Positions 44,762 to 52,949 of a DNA stretch of 64,000 nucleotides are shown one piece after another. The position numbers were made by a program, and so were the translations under genes. This stretch comes from Desulfurispora thermophila DSM 16022 (lineage in GTDB: Bacteria; Bacillota; Desulfotomaculia; Desulfotomaculales; Desulfurisporaceae). The stretch spans positions 124,001-188,000 of the forward strand of contig NZ_AQWN01000006.1 of assembly GCF_000376385.1 (NCBI RefSeq). Reading direction: 5' to 3'. Position 1 is the stretch's first letter, and every line of letters begins with the position of its first letter. The notes under the pieces are model-generated. The model was not told the DNA's origin, searched no databases, and was given only the letters and a program-made list of their open reading frames with translations.

Positions 44762-45077
44762 GTTCAGAGCCAACGAAAAATGTAAACAATTATATTTATT
44801 TTTTATTTTTCTCAATATTCTTTATATTATGAATAATATGCCACCTTAATGGTCTATTTTCCAGTCTGCAATGCTGTTTGCGCCGGCCGAACGGTTAACA
44901 GAAAAACGCCACTTTTGCAGGCCACCGCTGACTAATAAATATTTACCACTTGCCGTCAAACGCTTTTCCCGTATCCCGGCCGCAGCTAAAATAAAAACCA
45001 ACAAGCTTGGCAAACAACCTAATCTCCTCTCCCTTTCTCCGCTGTATCGAATTGATACAGCTGTTTTTTTCTCAAAA
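44762..45077 (+). other. Gene-free region with an orphan plus-strand terminator; possible small RNA
   Basis: Part of a 600-nt gap between meaB and trxB. A clean intrinsic terminator on the plus strand, GCTGTATC (45041-45048), loop GAATT, GATACAGC (45054-45061), then TG and seven T (45064-45070), has no plus-strand gene before it. The only sizeable plus-strand open frame (from 44871) runs through the terminator and has no ribosome binding site. A transcript from about 44800 to 45070 could therefore be an untranslated RNA. No known RNA family was recognised. Confidence 0.4.
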
Positions 45078-45128
45078 GGCGGATACCGGGGTTTCCAGAC
45101 CGTTGTCCTGGACCTCCCTGTATCCGCC
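45078..45128 (-). terminator. Terminator of trxB
   Basis: Minus-strand stem GGCGGATAC (45128-45120) with GTATCCGCC (45086-45078), with an inner pairing of CCAG/CTGG, followed by TTTTGAG. It lies about 100 nt after the trxB stop. Confidence 0.7.
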
Positions 45129-45230
45129 CTGCAAATTTAACTCTACAACAAAAATTCACCAGCAAGTCGCTCACTGCGGACAAAAGCCAGGCTGTGTAGA
45201 GCTAATTCCAAAGCTTTGAAGTTTGCCCAC

Positions 45231-46154
45231 TTATTGCTCACGCTGGCTGAGGTACTTTTCCACCTCCACAGCGGCTATCGCACCATCAGCTACCGCGGTA
45301 ACCACCTGGCGCAAAGTTTTGTGCCGCACATCACCGGCAGCAAAAAGGCCCGGGCAGGAAGTGCGCATTTGCTCGTCGGTGATCACATAACCCTGCTCGT
45401 CTCTTTCCACCAGGTGAGCAATCATGCTTGTGCTGGGTTCATGCCCAACGTAGATGAAAACTCCATCCACTGGCAGTTCGCTCTGGCTGCCAGTTAGCAC
45501 GTCCTCCACCGTCACTGAACGCACCAGTTCGCTGCCGTTAATTTGTTTGACCACACTATTTAAAACAAACTGGATCTTATCGTTTTCCTGAGCCTTCTTT
45601 TGCACATATTTGGTAGCCCGCAGTTGGTCGCGACGGTGAATGACATAAACCTTGCTAGCAAATTTTGTTAAAAAGAGAGCTTCTTCCACGGCTGCATCCC
45701 CGCCACCAACAACGGCCACCACCTTATCCCGGAAAAATGCACCGTCGCAGGTAGCACAGTAGGATACGCCACGGCCGTGAAACTCCTTCTCACCCGGCAC
45801 CCCCAGGTAGCGGGGTTTTGCACCAGCAGCAAAGATCACCGCCCGCGCCCTGTAGTTTTGTTCATCAGCCGAAACAATGAAATCGTCTCCCTGTTTTTCC
45901 ACCCCGGAAACATAGGCGTAAACCATCTCCAGACCAAAGCGGCGAGCCTGTTTTTCCATCTGCATAGCCAGCTCGGGACCGCCAATGCCATTTTCAAAAC
46001 CCGGATAATTCTCAATCATTTCGGTACTGGCAGCCAGCCCGCCCGTCATCCCCATCTCCATCAAAACTGCCGACAGGTTGGCCCGGGCCGCATAGATACC
46101 GGCACTGAGGCCAGCCGGCCCCCCGCCAATAATAATCACATCATATTGCTTCAT
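45231..46154 (-). CDS. trxB: Thioredoxin-disulfide reductase
   Basis: Reduces thioredoxin with NAD(P)H. 307 residues: FAD-binding IIIGGGPAGLSAGIYAAR (7-24), redox pair Cys133/Cys136 in SYCATCDG, NAD(P)-binding VVGGGDAAVEEALFL (about 147-161) with HRRDQLRA, and C-terminal FAD motif GLFAAGDVR. HRRDxxRA is typical of NADPH-type low-molecular-weight TrxB, although the spacing cannot rule out a ferredoxin- or F420-dependent variant. No trxA next to it. Downstream of the AAA+ regulator, 82 nt away. Confidence 0.95.
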   Translation of the reverse strand: MKQYDVIIIGGGPAGLSAGIYAARANLSAVLMEMGMTGGLAASTEMIENYPGFENGIGGPELAMQMEKQARRFGLEMVYAYVSGVEKQGDDFIVSADEQNYRARAVIFAAGAKPRYLGVPGEKEFHGRGVSYCATCDGAFFRDKVVAVVGGGDAAVEEALFLTKFASKVYVIHRRDQLRATKYVQKKAQENDKIQFVLNSVVKQINGSELVRSVTVEDVLTGSQSELPVDGVFIYVGHEPSTSMIAHLVERDEQGYVITDEQMRTSCPGLFAAGDVRHKTLRQVVTAVADGAIAAVEVEKYLSQREQ

Positions 46155-46235
46155 GCATATTACACCGTCCTCATTTGAAAAAATGCAAATTTCCGGTAAA
46201 TAATACCCAAATTTTCGCTTTTCGTCAAGATATAC

Positions 46236-47924
46236 TTACAGCAAATTGAGCTTCTTCATTTTATAGTACAAAGTGGAACGGGGTACCCCCAGCACCTTGG
46301 CCGCCCGGGAACGATTCCCGCCTGTTTGCTGCAACACACGGCTGATCAACTCCCTCTCCGCATGCTCGGTGGCTTGCCACAGTTTCGGCGGCCGGTCTGT
46401 GGCTAGTATTTCCCCTCCAGGGGAAAGATACACAGGCAGATCAGCAGGTTGCAAAACCTTCCCCTTTGATACGAGCACCATGTGCTCCACAGCATTGCGC
46501 AACTCACGCACGTTGCCCGGCCAGTCATAGCTGAGCAGGGCAGACATTAAAAGCGGGTGCCAGCCCTGAATTTCCTTTCCATGCTGATCAGCAAAATACT
46601 TGGCAAAGTATTGAAAAAGCTCTGGAATGTCCTCTTTGCGTTCCCGAAGGGGAGGTATGGACAGCACAACAACATTGAGCTGATAGTATAGATCTTCCCT
46701 CAATCTACCCCGGCTGTAGAGCGTAGCCAAATCCTCTGTGGTGGAAAAAATATAACGCACATCAACCCGGTGTACTTTTTCGTCGTAAGCCGAAACATAA
46801 CGCCCGTCACGCATTAACCGCAGTAATTTGTACTGCTGGGGAGCGGGCAAATCTTCCAGTGCACTGATGAACAAGGTCCCCCCGGACAGGTCGGCCAGCA
46901 TTCCGGGTGTCTGAGGGCCACCAAAAAGCAGTTCCTCCCACTGCCTTCCGCTCACTCCCGCACAGTCCAGGCGGGCAAAAGCAGCCTGACCGCGCCGGCT
47001 GGCCCGGTGCATGGTTTGGGCCAGCAGTTCCCGCCCGCTGCCCCGCTCACCCTTTATTACCACCGTAGCGTCAGTAGCAGCAATTTTCCTGGCCATAGCC
47101 AGAACTTCTTTCATTCCGCTGTGGCTACCCCGGATTTCCTCCCAGGGTTGGTTTTGTCCGGTAATTTGCCAAAGCCGCGCCTCCAGCTCCTGCAGACGGG
47201 CTGTGCGCAGATTAAGTTCCTGATTGAGCTGAACGGTTTCACTGATATCTCTTTCCACCGAAATGCCACCGATAATTTTGTCGCCCAGCTTTACAGGAGC
47301 GGCATTTATTAATACATGTCGCTCCGGGCAGGGATGGTGATAATTGGCTCGCACCACCTCATCATTGCGCATGACTTTGCTCACAACCAGATTGGAAAAA
47401 TAATCACTCAGTTTCTTGCCCACAATTTCCCGTGTACTGTAATTGTACATCTTTTCCGCCGCCTGGTTCCAACCCGCCACTCTGCCTGCAGAGTCCACTA
47501 TGCAAATCGCCTCATCCAGCAGGTTGAGCAATGTGTGCATTACACTCGCCTGCTCTTGCACTGTTTGCCAGAGTGCCCGCAGCACATGCTCCGAAGCAAT
47601 CACTCCCAATAATTCCTGTTCCCCGCCCACCAATAACGGCTGGCGTATCAACTCCACCAGCCAGGCTTCCAACTCTTGTTCCAGCACTTCCGGCGGCACC
47701 AGGCGGTAATTATCGCAAATGACGTTTTCCAGAGCATCTTCGGGCGAAACCTGTATGGTGTGCAAACGCAGAGGTGTAATCAGTCCGTGCACATACTGTT
47801 CTTTCACTACCAAAACTTTCTGCCGGCCGGCCAGCTGTCTGGCCTGCCGAATGTTGAGGCCCGTTGGCACAACCAGTACGGGCAACAAATAACCGGCCAG
47901 CCGGCCGGCCTTACTAGACAGCAT
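46236..47924 (-). CDS. PAS-AAA+-Fis regulator with degenerate ATPase domain and no GAFTGA loop
   Basis: 562 residues laid out like a sigma54 enhancer-binding protein: an N-terminal region resembling CBS domains (about 15-120), a PAS domain (about 130-230, ICIVDSAGRVAGWNQAAEKM), a linker helix, an AAA+ domain (about 262-490) and a Fis-type helix-turn-helix (NRSRAAKVLGVPRSTLYYKM). The AAA+ part is damaged in every functional motif: Walker A is GERGSGRE (Lys to Arg298), the GAFTGA sigma54-contact loop is deleted (LLFGGPQTPGMLADLSGGTL), and Walker B is GGTLFISALED (Asp/Glu to Ser354/Ala355). The later GRLREDLYYQLN and WPGNVRELRN are intact. It lies at the end of a Liv importer operon, 78 nt after livF. 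Probably a DNA-binding sensor that does not use sigma54 and does not hydrolyse ATP. Confidence 0.88.
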   Translation of the reverse strand: MLSSKAGRLAGYLLPVLVVPTGLNIRQARQLAGRQKVLVVKEQYVHGLITPLRLHTIQVSPEDALENVICDNYRLVPPEVLEQELEAWLVELIRQPLLVGGEQELLGVIASEHVLRALWQTVQEQASVMHTLLNLLDEAICIVDSAGRVAGWNQAAEKMYNYSTREIVGKKLSDYFSNLVVSKVMRNDEVVRANYHHPCPERHVLINAAPVKLGDKIIGGISVERDISETVQLNQELNLRTARLQELEARLWQITGQNQPWEEIRGSHSGMKEVLAMARKIAATDATVVIKGERGSGRELLAQTMHRASRRGQAAFARLDCAGVSGRQWEELLFGGPQTPGMLADLSGGTLFISALEDLPAPQQYKLLRLMRDGRYVSAYDEKVHRVDVRYIFSTTEDLATLYSRGRLREDLYYQLNVVVLSIPPLRERKEDIPELFQYFAKYFADQHGKEIQGWHPLLMSALLSYDWPGNVRELRNAVEHMVLVSKGKVLQPADLPVYLSPGGEILATDRPPKLWQATEHAERELISRVLQQTGGNRSRAAKVLGVPRSTLYYKMKKLNLL

Positions 47925-48002
47925 GCTTACTCACCCAACTTTTGCCAAAGTATTACTCTGGTTTTTAGCCGAAACTGATAACACCACCTGCCGGAGTCGA
48001 CA

Positions 48003-48719
48003 CTAGTTTTCCCCCAGATAAGCCTTGCGCACGGCCGGATCATTGGCCAACTGAGCAGCATTACCGGCAAGGACAACTTCCCCGGTTTCCAAAACATAAG
48101 CCCGGTTGGCAATAGAAAGGGCCATTCTGGCATTTTGTTCCACCAGCAATATGGTTGTCCCCTCCCGGTTAATTTCCTGAATAATATTAAAAATTTCCCG
48201 CACCAGCATGGGAGCCAGGCCCATGGAAGGTTCGTCCAGCAAAAGCAAGCGGGGACGGGACATGAGAGCCCGTCCTATGGCCAACATCTGCTGCTCCCCG
48301 CCGGACAATGTCCCCGCCAGTTGGTGCTGGCGTTCCTCCAAACGGGGAAAGCGCGCGAAAACTTTTCTTATATCAGCCCGGACTTCGCTGCTGCTGCGGC
48401 GACTGTAAGCACCCATCTCCAGATTTTCCAACACGCTCATCCGGGCAAAAACGCGGCGACCCTCCGGTACCTGGGAGATGCCCATGGCCACGATTTGGTG
48501 CGGCTGACACCGGTTGATAGGCCGCCCCTGCCAGGTGATGGTTCCCTGCTGGGGTCGCATCAACCCGGATATAGTCCGCAGGGTTGTACTCTTCCCGGCG
48601 CCGTTCGCTCCAATCAACGCTACGATCTCACCCTCCGCCACTTCACAATTAATGCCCTTGAGAGCCCGAATGGCCCCGTAATTGACATGCAAATCGGATA
48701 TCGTCAAGATCAACCGCAC
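48003..48719 (-). CDS. livF: Branched-chain amino acid ABC transporter ATPase LivF (copy 1)
   Basis: 238 residues, LivF type: Walker A GANGAGKSTTLRTISGL (about 37-53), signature LSGGEQQMLAIGRALM (about 140-155), Walker B LLLLDEPSMGLAP and the LivF ending. Overlaps livG by 10 nt; GTG start with AGGAGG 4-5 nt upstream. Last transporter gene of the first Liv cluster (livJ-H-M-G-F, 52611 to 48003). Confidence 0.96.
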   Translation of the reverse strand: MRLILTISDLHVNYGAIRALKGINCEVAEGEIVALIGANGAGKSTTLRTISGLMRPQQGTITWQGRPINRCQPHQIVAMGISQVPEGRRVFARMSVLENLEMGAYSRRSSSEVRADIRKVFARFPRLEERQHQLAGTLSGGEQQMLAIGRALMSRPRLLLLDEPSMGLAPMLVREIFNIIQEINREGTTILLVEQNARMALSIANRAYVLETGEVVLAGNAAQLANDPAVRKAYLGEN

Positions 48720-49483
48720 ACCACCTCCTGGCCCAGATAAGCAGCAATCACCGCCGGATCGCGCTGGATTTCCTCCGGTGTACCGGCAGCAATCCGCCGC
48801 CCGTAGTCCAATACCGTAATCCGGTCGGAAAGGCTCATGACGAATTTCATGTCATGTTCCACCAAAAAAATGGTGATCCCCATATCCTGTATTCTACGGA
48901 TCATTTGCATCAGTACAAGCTTTTCCTGCGGATTCATACCGGCGGCGGGTTCATCCAGCAGCAGGAGCTGGGGCCGGGTAGCCAGGGCCCGGGCAATCTC
49001 CAACCGGCGCTGTTCACCATAGGAGAGGCTTTTCGCGTATTCATCCTTCTTATCTGCCAGTTCCATGATTTCCAGAGCTTCCAGAGCGCGGGCGGTAATT
49101 TCCTCTTCCTCCCGCTTCACCCGCGGCGAGCGCAGGATGGCCCCCCACATACCGCCCCGGCTGCGGCAATGACAACCTATTTTAACATTATCCAGCACAC
49201 TGAGCCGCCCAAAGAGCCTGATATTTTGAAAGGTGCGGGCTATACCCAGCGATGTTATGATATGGGGACTCAGGCCGACAATCGACCGCCCCTGAAAAAG
49301 AATCCTGCCCGAAGTAGGCCTGTATATGCCTGTTACCAGGTTAAAAACGGTACTCTTGCCCGCCCCGTTGGGACCAATCAGAGCCCGGATTTTTCCTTTT
49401 TCAATTTTCATGCTGACATCGTCTACCGCCTGCAGACCGCCGAAGTTAATACTCACCCTGTCCAGTTCCAGCAAATAGGCCAT
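48710..49483 (-). CDS. livG: Branched-chain amino acid ABC transporter ATPase LivG (copy 1)
   Basis: 257 residues: Walker A GPNGAGKSTVFNLVTG (about 37-52), FQNIRLFGRLSVLDNV, signature LSYGEQRRLEIARAL, Walker B LLLLDEPAAGMNPQE and the C-terminal LivG segment RIAAGTPEEIQRDPAVIAAY (20). GGAGAG precedes the ATG. Confidence 0.96.
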   Translation of the reverse strand: MAYLLELDRVSINFGGLQAVDDVSMKIEKGKIRALIGPNGAGKSTVFNLVTGIYRPTSGRILFQGRSIVGLSPHIITSLGIARTFQNIRLFGRLSVLDNVKIGCHCRSRGGMWGAILRSPRVKREEEEITARALEALEIMELADKKDEYAKSLSYGEQRRLEIARALATRPQLLLLDEPAAGMNPQEKLVLMQMIRRIQDMGITIFLVEHDMKFVMSLSDRITVLDYGRRIAAGTPEEIQRDPAVIAAYLGQEVVCG

Positions 49484-49509
49484 TTTTTCACTCTCCGTTG
49501 CTCATTAAT

Positions 49510-50415
49510 TCAGGAGGATGATATGCTGCGGGCCGAAGCTCTCTCCAGCCGTTTGCTCCGGTAACGCTTTATGACGCGGGAGAGATCCACACCACCCAGC
49601 AGGCCGTTGGGGCGGAAGATCATCATCACCACCAGCAGCAGGCCATAAATCATCATCCGGTACTCGGCAATGAACCGTAAAAATTCGGGAGCCAGGGTAA
49701 GGACGACAGTTCCCAGTATGGTACCCGGAATACTGCCCAGACCGCCCAGCACGACGAAATTCAAGATTTCAAAAGAGCGGGCGAAACCAAAATCGTTGGG
49801 GTTGAGGTATTGCAACAGGTGAGCATAAAGCCCCCCGGCCAGACCGGCAAAAAAAGCACCGATGGCAAAGGCCTGCACCTTGTATATGGTTGTGTTGATA
49901 CCCATAGCGGCCGCGGCAATTTCGTCCTCCCGAATGGCCAGCAAAGCCCGCCCGAAGCGGGAATACTGAATCCTGTACATACAGTATACCGTAATGGCCA
50001 CCAGCAGGTAGACAACAAATACATTGGTGTAACGGGGAATGCCGGCCAGCCCGATGGCACCACCGGTAATTTGCAAATTGGTGAACACAACCAGGACGAT
50101 TTCCCCGAATCCCAGCGTAGCGATGCCCAGATAGTCACCCGTCAGCCGCAACGTGGGAAAACCAATCAGCACGCCCCAGATACAGGCTACACATCCCCCG
50201 GCCAGCAGCGATAAGGCAAAGGGCAAATGCATTTTCAAAGTGAGAAGTGCCGCCGTATAGGCACCGATGCTCATAAAAGCAGCATGGCCGAAAGAAAGCT
50301 GACCGGTAACACCGGTAATCAAATTAAGCCCCAGTGCCAGGATGATATATATGCCCAGCAGATTGGCCACCTGCAGGTAATAGGGGTTGATATTCTGTGT
50401 AAACATATCCAGCAT
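49510..50415 (-). CDS. livM: Branched-chain amino acid ABC permease LivM (copy 1)
   Basis: About 301 residues, eight to nine membrane helices, LivM motifs GLNLITGVTGQLSFGHAAFM in part (about 30-48) and the ATPase-docking region with REDEIAAAAMGINTTIYK (about 164-181). The start is ambiguous between GTG at 50424 and ATG at 50415; the latter has AGGTGG 5 nt upstream and is used. livH stops at 50425. Confidence 0.94.
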   Translation of the reverse strand: MLDMFTQNINPYYLQVANLLGIYIILALGLNLITGVTGQLSFGHAAFMSIGAYTAALLTLKMHLPFALSLLAGGCVACIWGVLIGFPTLRLTGDYLGIATLGFGEIVLVVFTNLQITGGAIGLAGIPRYTNVFVVYLLVAITVYCMYRIQYSRFGRALLAIREDEIAAAAMGINTTIYKVQAFAIGAFFAGLAGGLYAHLLQYLNPNDFGFARSFEILNFVVLGGLGSIPGTILGTVVLTLAPEFLRFIAEYRMMIYGLLLVVMMIFRPNGLLGGVDLSRVIKRYRSKRLERASARSISSS

Positions 50416-50424
50416 GTCTTCCAC

Positions 50425-51297
50425 CTACACTTTCCGCTGCACCGGTCGTCCCAATAGCCCGGTGGGACGGAAAAGCAGCACCAGAATGAGCAACGTAAAA
50501 GCAACGGCATCTTTGTAGTCTCCATATCCGGCAGCAATGCCCAGTACTTCGGCAATCCCCAGGAAAATGCCGCCCAGCATGGCGCCCGGAATACTGCCAA
50601 TGCCCCCCAGCACAGCAGCGCAAAAAGCTTTCAAACCGGCCTGCACGCCCATGAGCGGAAACACCGAGTTAAAATACATCCCCACCAGCACACCGCCGGC
50701 AGCCGCCAGCAGGGAGCCCAGCGCGAAGGTAAAGGATATTACCCTGTTGACGTTAATGCCCATCAAAGCCGCAGTATCGTAATCTTCAGATGCCGCCCGC
50801 ATGGCCTTGCCTATTTTTACATACTTAACTATCAGATGCAAACCGACCATGAGAAAACTGGCCACTACCAGAATAATGATCTGTACCCGGGACACCTGCA
50901 CAGGTCCCAGCTTGTACAGGGCATCCTCCACAACCTGGGGGAAAGCCTGCGGTTGAGGACCAAAAATAACCGTCATCAGAGTTTGCAAAAAGATACTTAC
51001 GCCAATGGCGGAAATAAGCGGTGCCAGTCTGTCGGAGCGGCGCAAAGGGCGGTAAGCTATTCGCTCGGCAGTCACGCCCAGAGCCATGCACACCAGCATG
51101 GCTAAAAACATGGCCACAAAAATATTTACTTTTAAAATAGTAATAGCCAGTACTCCGACAAAAGCCCCCACCATGAAGATCTCCCCGTGGGCAAAGTTAA
51201 TCAACTGAATAATTCCATAAACCATGGTATAGCCCAGGGCAATCAGGGCATAGGTTGCCCCCAGGGTGAGGCCGTTGATGAGCTGCTGCCAGAACAT
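50425..51297 (-). CDS. livH: Branched-chain amino acid ABC permease LivH (copy 1)
   Basis: 290 residues, about eight membrane helices. Family motifs LGATYALIALGYTMVYGIIQ (about 13-32), INFAHGEIFMVGAF and RAASEDYDTAALMGINVNRV (about 178-197). The ATG at 51297 has GGGGTGA 5 nt upstream; residues further up the frame coincide with the intercistronic hairpin and look non-coding. Confidence 0.95.
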   Translation of the reverse strand: MFWQQLINGLTLGATYALIALGYTMVYGIIQLINFAHGEIFMVGAFVGVLAITILKVNIFVAMFLAMLVCMALGVTAERIAYRPLRRSDRLAPLISAIGVSIFLQTLMTVIFGPQPQAFPQVVEDALYKLGPVQVSRVQIIILVVASFLMVGLHLIVKYVKIGKAMRAASEDYDTAALMGINVNRVISFTFALGSLLAAAGGVLVGMYFNSVFPLMGVQAGLKAFCAAVLGGIGSIPGAMLGGIFLGIAEVLGIAAGYGDYKDAVAFTLLILVLLFRPTGLLGRPVQRKV

Positions 51298-51349
51298 AAT
51301 TGTCACCCCAATAATTATCTGCTGTGCAAAGAGGTAAAAAAACAGCGGT

Positions 51350-51378
51350 GCGGCCATTACGGCTACCGCAATGGCCGC
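51350..51378 (-). other. Intercistronic hairpin between livJ and livH (copy 1)
   Basis: Perfect 9-bp stem GCGGCCATT (51350-51358) with AATGGCCGC (51370-51378), loop of 11 nt, no T run. It lies between the livJ stop (51406) and the livH start (51297), in the same position as the hairpins in the other two importer operons. Confidence 0.7.
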
Positions 51379-51405
51379 TCTGCATATACTTATTATCAAC
51401 AATGC

Positions 51406-52611
51406 TTACTGCGCGGTAACCGGAATTACCGCCTTCACAGCCCACTTCTGCTCCTTCACTTCCAGTAAGAAGACCGGGCTTTTTACCGGTTCGCGGTTGG
51501 GCCCGAAAGAAATGGTACCCGTTACACCCTGCCAGTTCTGGGTTTTGGCCAGTTCATTTTTGAAGACGGACGGATCAGCCGAATTTGCTTTCTTAATTGC
51601 ATCGGCAATCAGCATGACAGCATCGTACCCCTGGGCAGAGAACATATCGGGCAAGGCATTGTTATTGGCCTTTTGATAGGCCTGCACAAAAGCCTTGGTC
51701 TTTTCACCGGCATTGTTCAAGTCAGGATAAAATCCCGTGTAGACCATGCTCCCTTCCACAGCGTTGCCGCCCAGCTCCCAGAGCTTGGGAGAAAGCAGGC
51801 CGTCACCACCCACCATGACTTGCTTCAAGCCCTGCTTGCGCACTTCTTTCATGAATAAGCCGCCTTCGGTGTAGTAGCCGGTGAAGACAATGCCGTCCAC
51901 AGCCTTTTGCTTGATATTGGTGACTTGAGCGCTGAAGTTCTGGTCACCGTCTTTGATGCTCTGTTCAATAACAATCTGGGCACCGTATTTGGCCAAAGCA
52001 TCCTTGAAAATCTTGGTCAGGCCCACGCTATAGTCGTTGTTGACCGAGGTGACCAGGGCCACTTTTTTCCAGCCCAGCGTCTCCACACAGTATTTGGTTA
52101 CAGCCGGAGCCGCCAGAGCATCTAGAAGCGTATCGCGGAAAATATAATCACCAATCTCCACTACCCCTGGCCCCACAGCACCGGCCGAAAGCAGCACCAC
52201 TTTGCTCTGCTGGGCAATATTGCCGGCCACTTTGGTAATCCCGGTCGTGGGGTCACCCACAATAGCAACCACCTTGTTGTTGTTAATCAACTTCTGCGTC
52301 ACTGTGGCCGCCTCACTGGGGTTACTGCGGTGGTCATCTTCAATAATTTCCACTTTCTTACCCAGCAGGCCGCCGGCGGCATTAATGTCATCCGCCGCCA
52401 TCTTCATACCTTTCAGTGTCTCAATGCCATAACTGGCATGGTTGCCTGTCTTGGCCCCCAAAAAGCCGATTTTGATCGTCTCTCCGGAAGGAGTTGCGCT
52501 CTGCTCCTGGGCAGGTTTGCCTTTGTCCGCCTGTCCACCACCACAACCCGTTGCTACCAGAACCAGCGCCAGCATGGCGATTGCCAGCAGCCACCATGTT
52601 CTCCTCATCAT
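51406..52611 (-). CDS. livJ: Branched-chain amino acid-type ABC substrate-binding lipoprotein LivJ (copy 1)
   Basis: 401 residues. Lipoprotein signal MMRRTWWLLAIAMLALVLVATGC with lipobox Cys about residue 23, then the periplasmic-binding type I fold (IKIGFLGAKTGNHASYGIET, ending with VFLLEVKEQKWAVKAVIPVT; each 20). The frame is open 9 codons further up but GGAGG fits the ATG at 52611 (11 nt). First gene of the copy 1 importer. Ligands of this family include Leu/Ile/Val, other amino acids, amides and urea. Confidence 0.93.
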   Translation of the reverse strand: MMRRTWWLLAIAMLALVLVATGCGGGQADKGKPAQEQSATPSGETIKIGFLGAKTGNHASYGIETLKGMKMAADDINAAGGLLGKKVEIIEDDHRSNPSEAATVTQKLINNNKVVAIVGDPTTGITKVAGNIAQQSKVVLLSAGAVGPGVVEIGDYIFRDTLLDALAAPAVTKYCVETLGWKKVALVTSVNNDYSVGLTKIFKDALAKYGAQIVIEQSIKDGDQNFSAQVTNIKQKAVDGIVFTGYYTEGGLFMKEVRKQGLKQVMVGGDGLLSPKLWELGGNAVEGSMVYTGFYPDLNNAGEKTKAFVQAYQKANNNALPDMFSAQGYDAVMLIADAIKKANSADPSVFKNELAKTQNWQGVTGTISFGPNREPVKSPVFLLEVKEQKWAVKAVIPVTAQ

Positions 52612-52949
52612 TTCTTCTTTTGCCTCCTTTACTATCATTTCATAATTTTTGCACTTATCTAACTATTCTGTGCCCCCTTCTCTTTCACCTCCTGGTAGTT
52701 CATAAAGCCACAAGCATTAACACAGGTATGAATTCAACACATTTGATATAAAGTCCTGCCTTGTGTTTAACTTTTTGTCAGCATGGCACATGTATACATG
52801 TCCAAATTTCCGGCACCAGTAAAAACATTTGGACAAATCAATTAAATTTCGAAAGGAAGAAAAGCAAATAAAAAAAAGCAAGAAATTCCCCGATGAGGTT
52901 TCTTGCCCCGAAAATTATTGAAATAAAAAGCTGTTTATCCTGGCATGCC
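52612..52949. other. Regulatory region between the two Liv operons
   Basis: About 340 nt. It holds the terminator of copy 2 (52867-52907) and a cluster of inverted repeats upstream of livJ copy 1: a 14-bp perfect palindrome ACATGTATACATGT (52788-52801) and a 9-bp inverted repeat TGTCCAAAT (52799-52807) / ATTTGGACA (52827-52835). No convincing -35/-10 pair was found. Nothing gene-like. Confidence 0.55.
52867..52907 (-). terminator. Terminator of the second Liv operon
   Basis: Minus-strand stem GCAAGAAA (52907-52900) with TTTCTTGC (52886-52879), loop 13 nt, followed by TTTTTTTTATTT. It lies 43 nt after the stop of livF copy 2. Confidence 0.9.

Noticed and set aside
44871-45140. 89-codon plus-strand open frame between meaB and trxB
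   Set aside because: It has no ribosome binding site and runs through two hairpin terminators (45041-45061 and 45078-45128); translated residues show no protein-like pattern.
46236-47924. Classification as a normal sigma54-dependent activator
   Set aside because: GAFTGA is missing and both Walker motifs are altered, so sigma54 activation is not supported despite the domain order.
52659-52703. 14-residue leader peptide before livJ copy 1
   Set aside because: No ribosome binding site before its ATG, no run of regulatory codons such as Leu, Ile or Val, and no attenuator hairpin follows.
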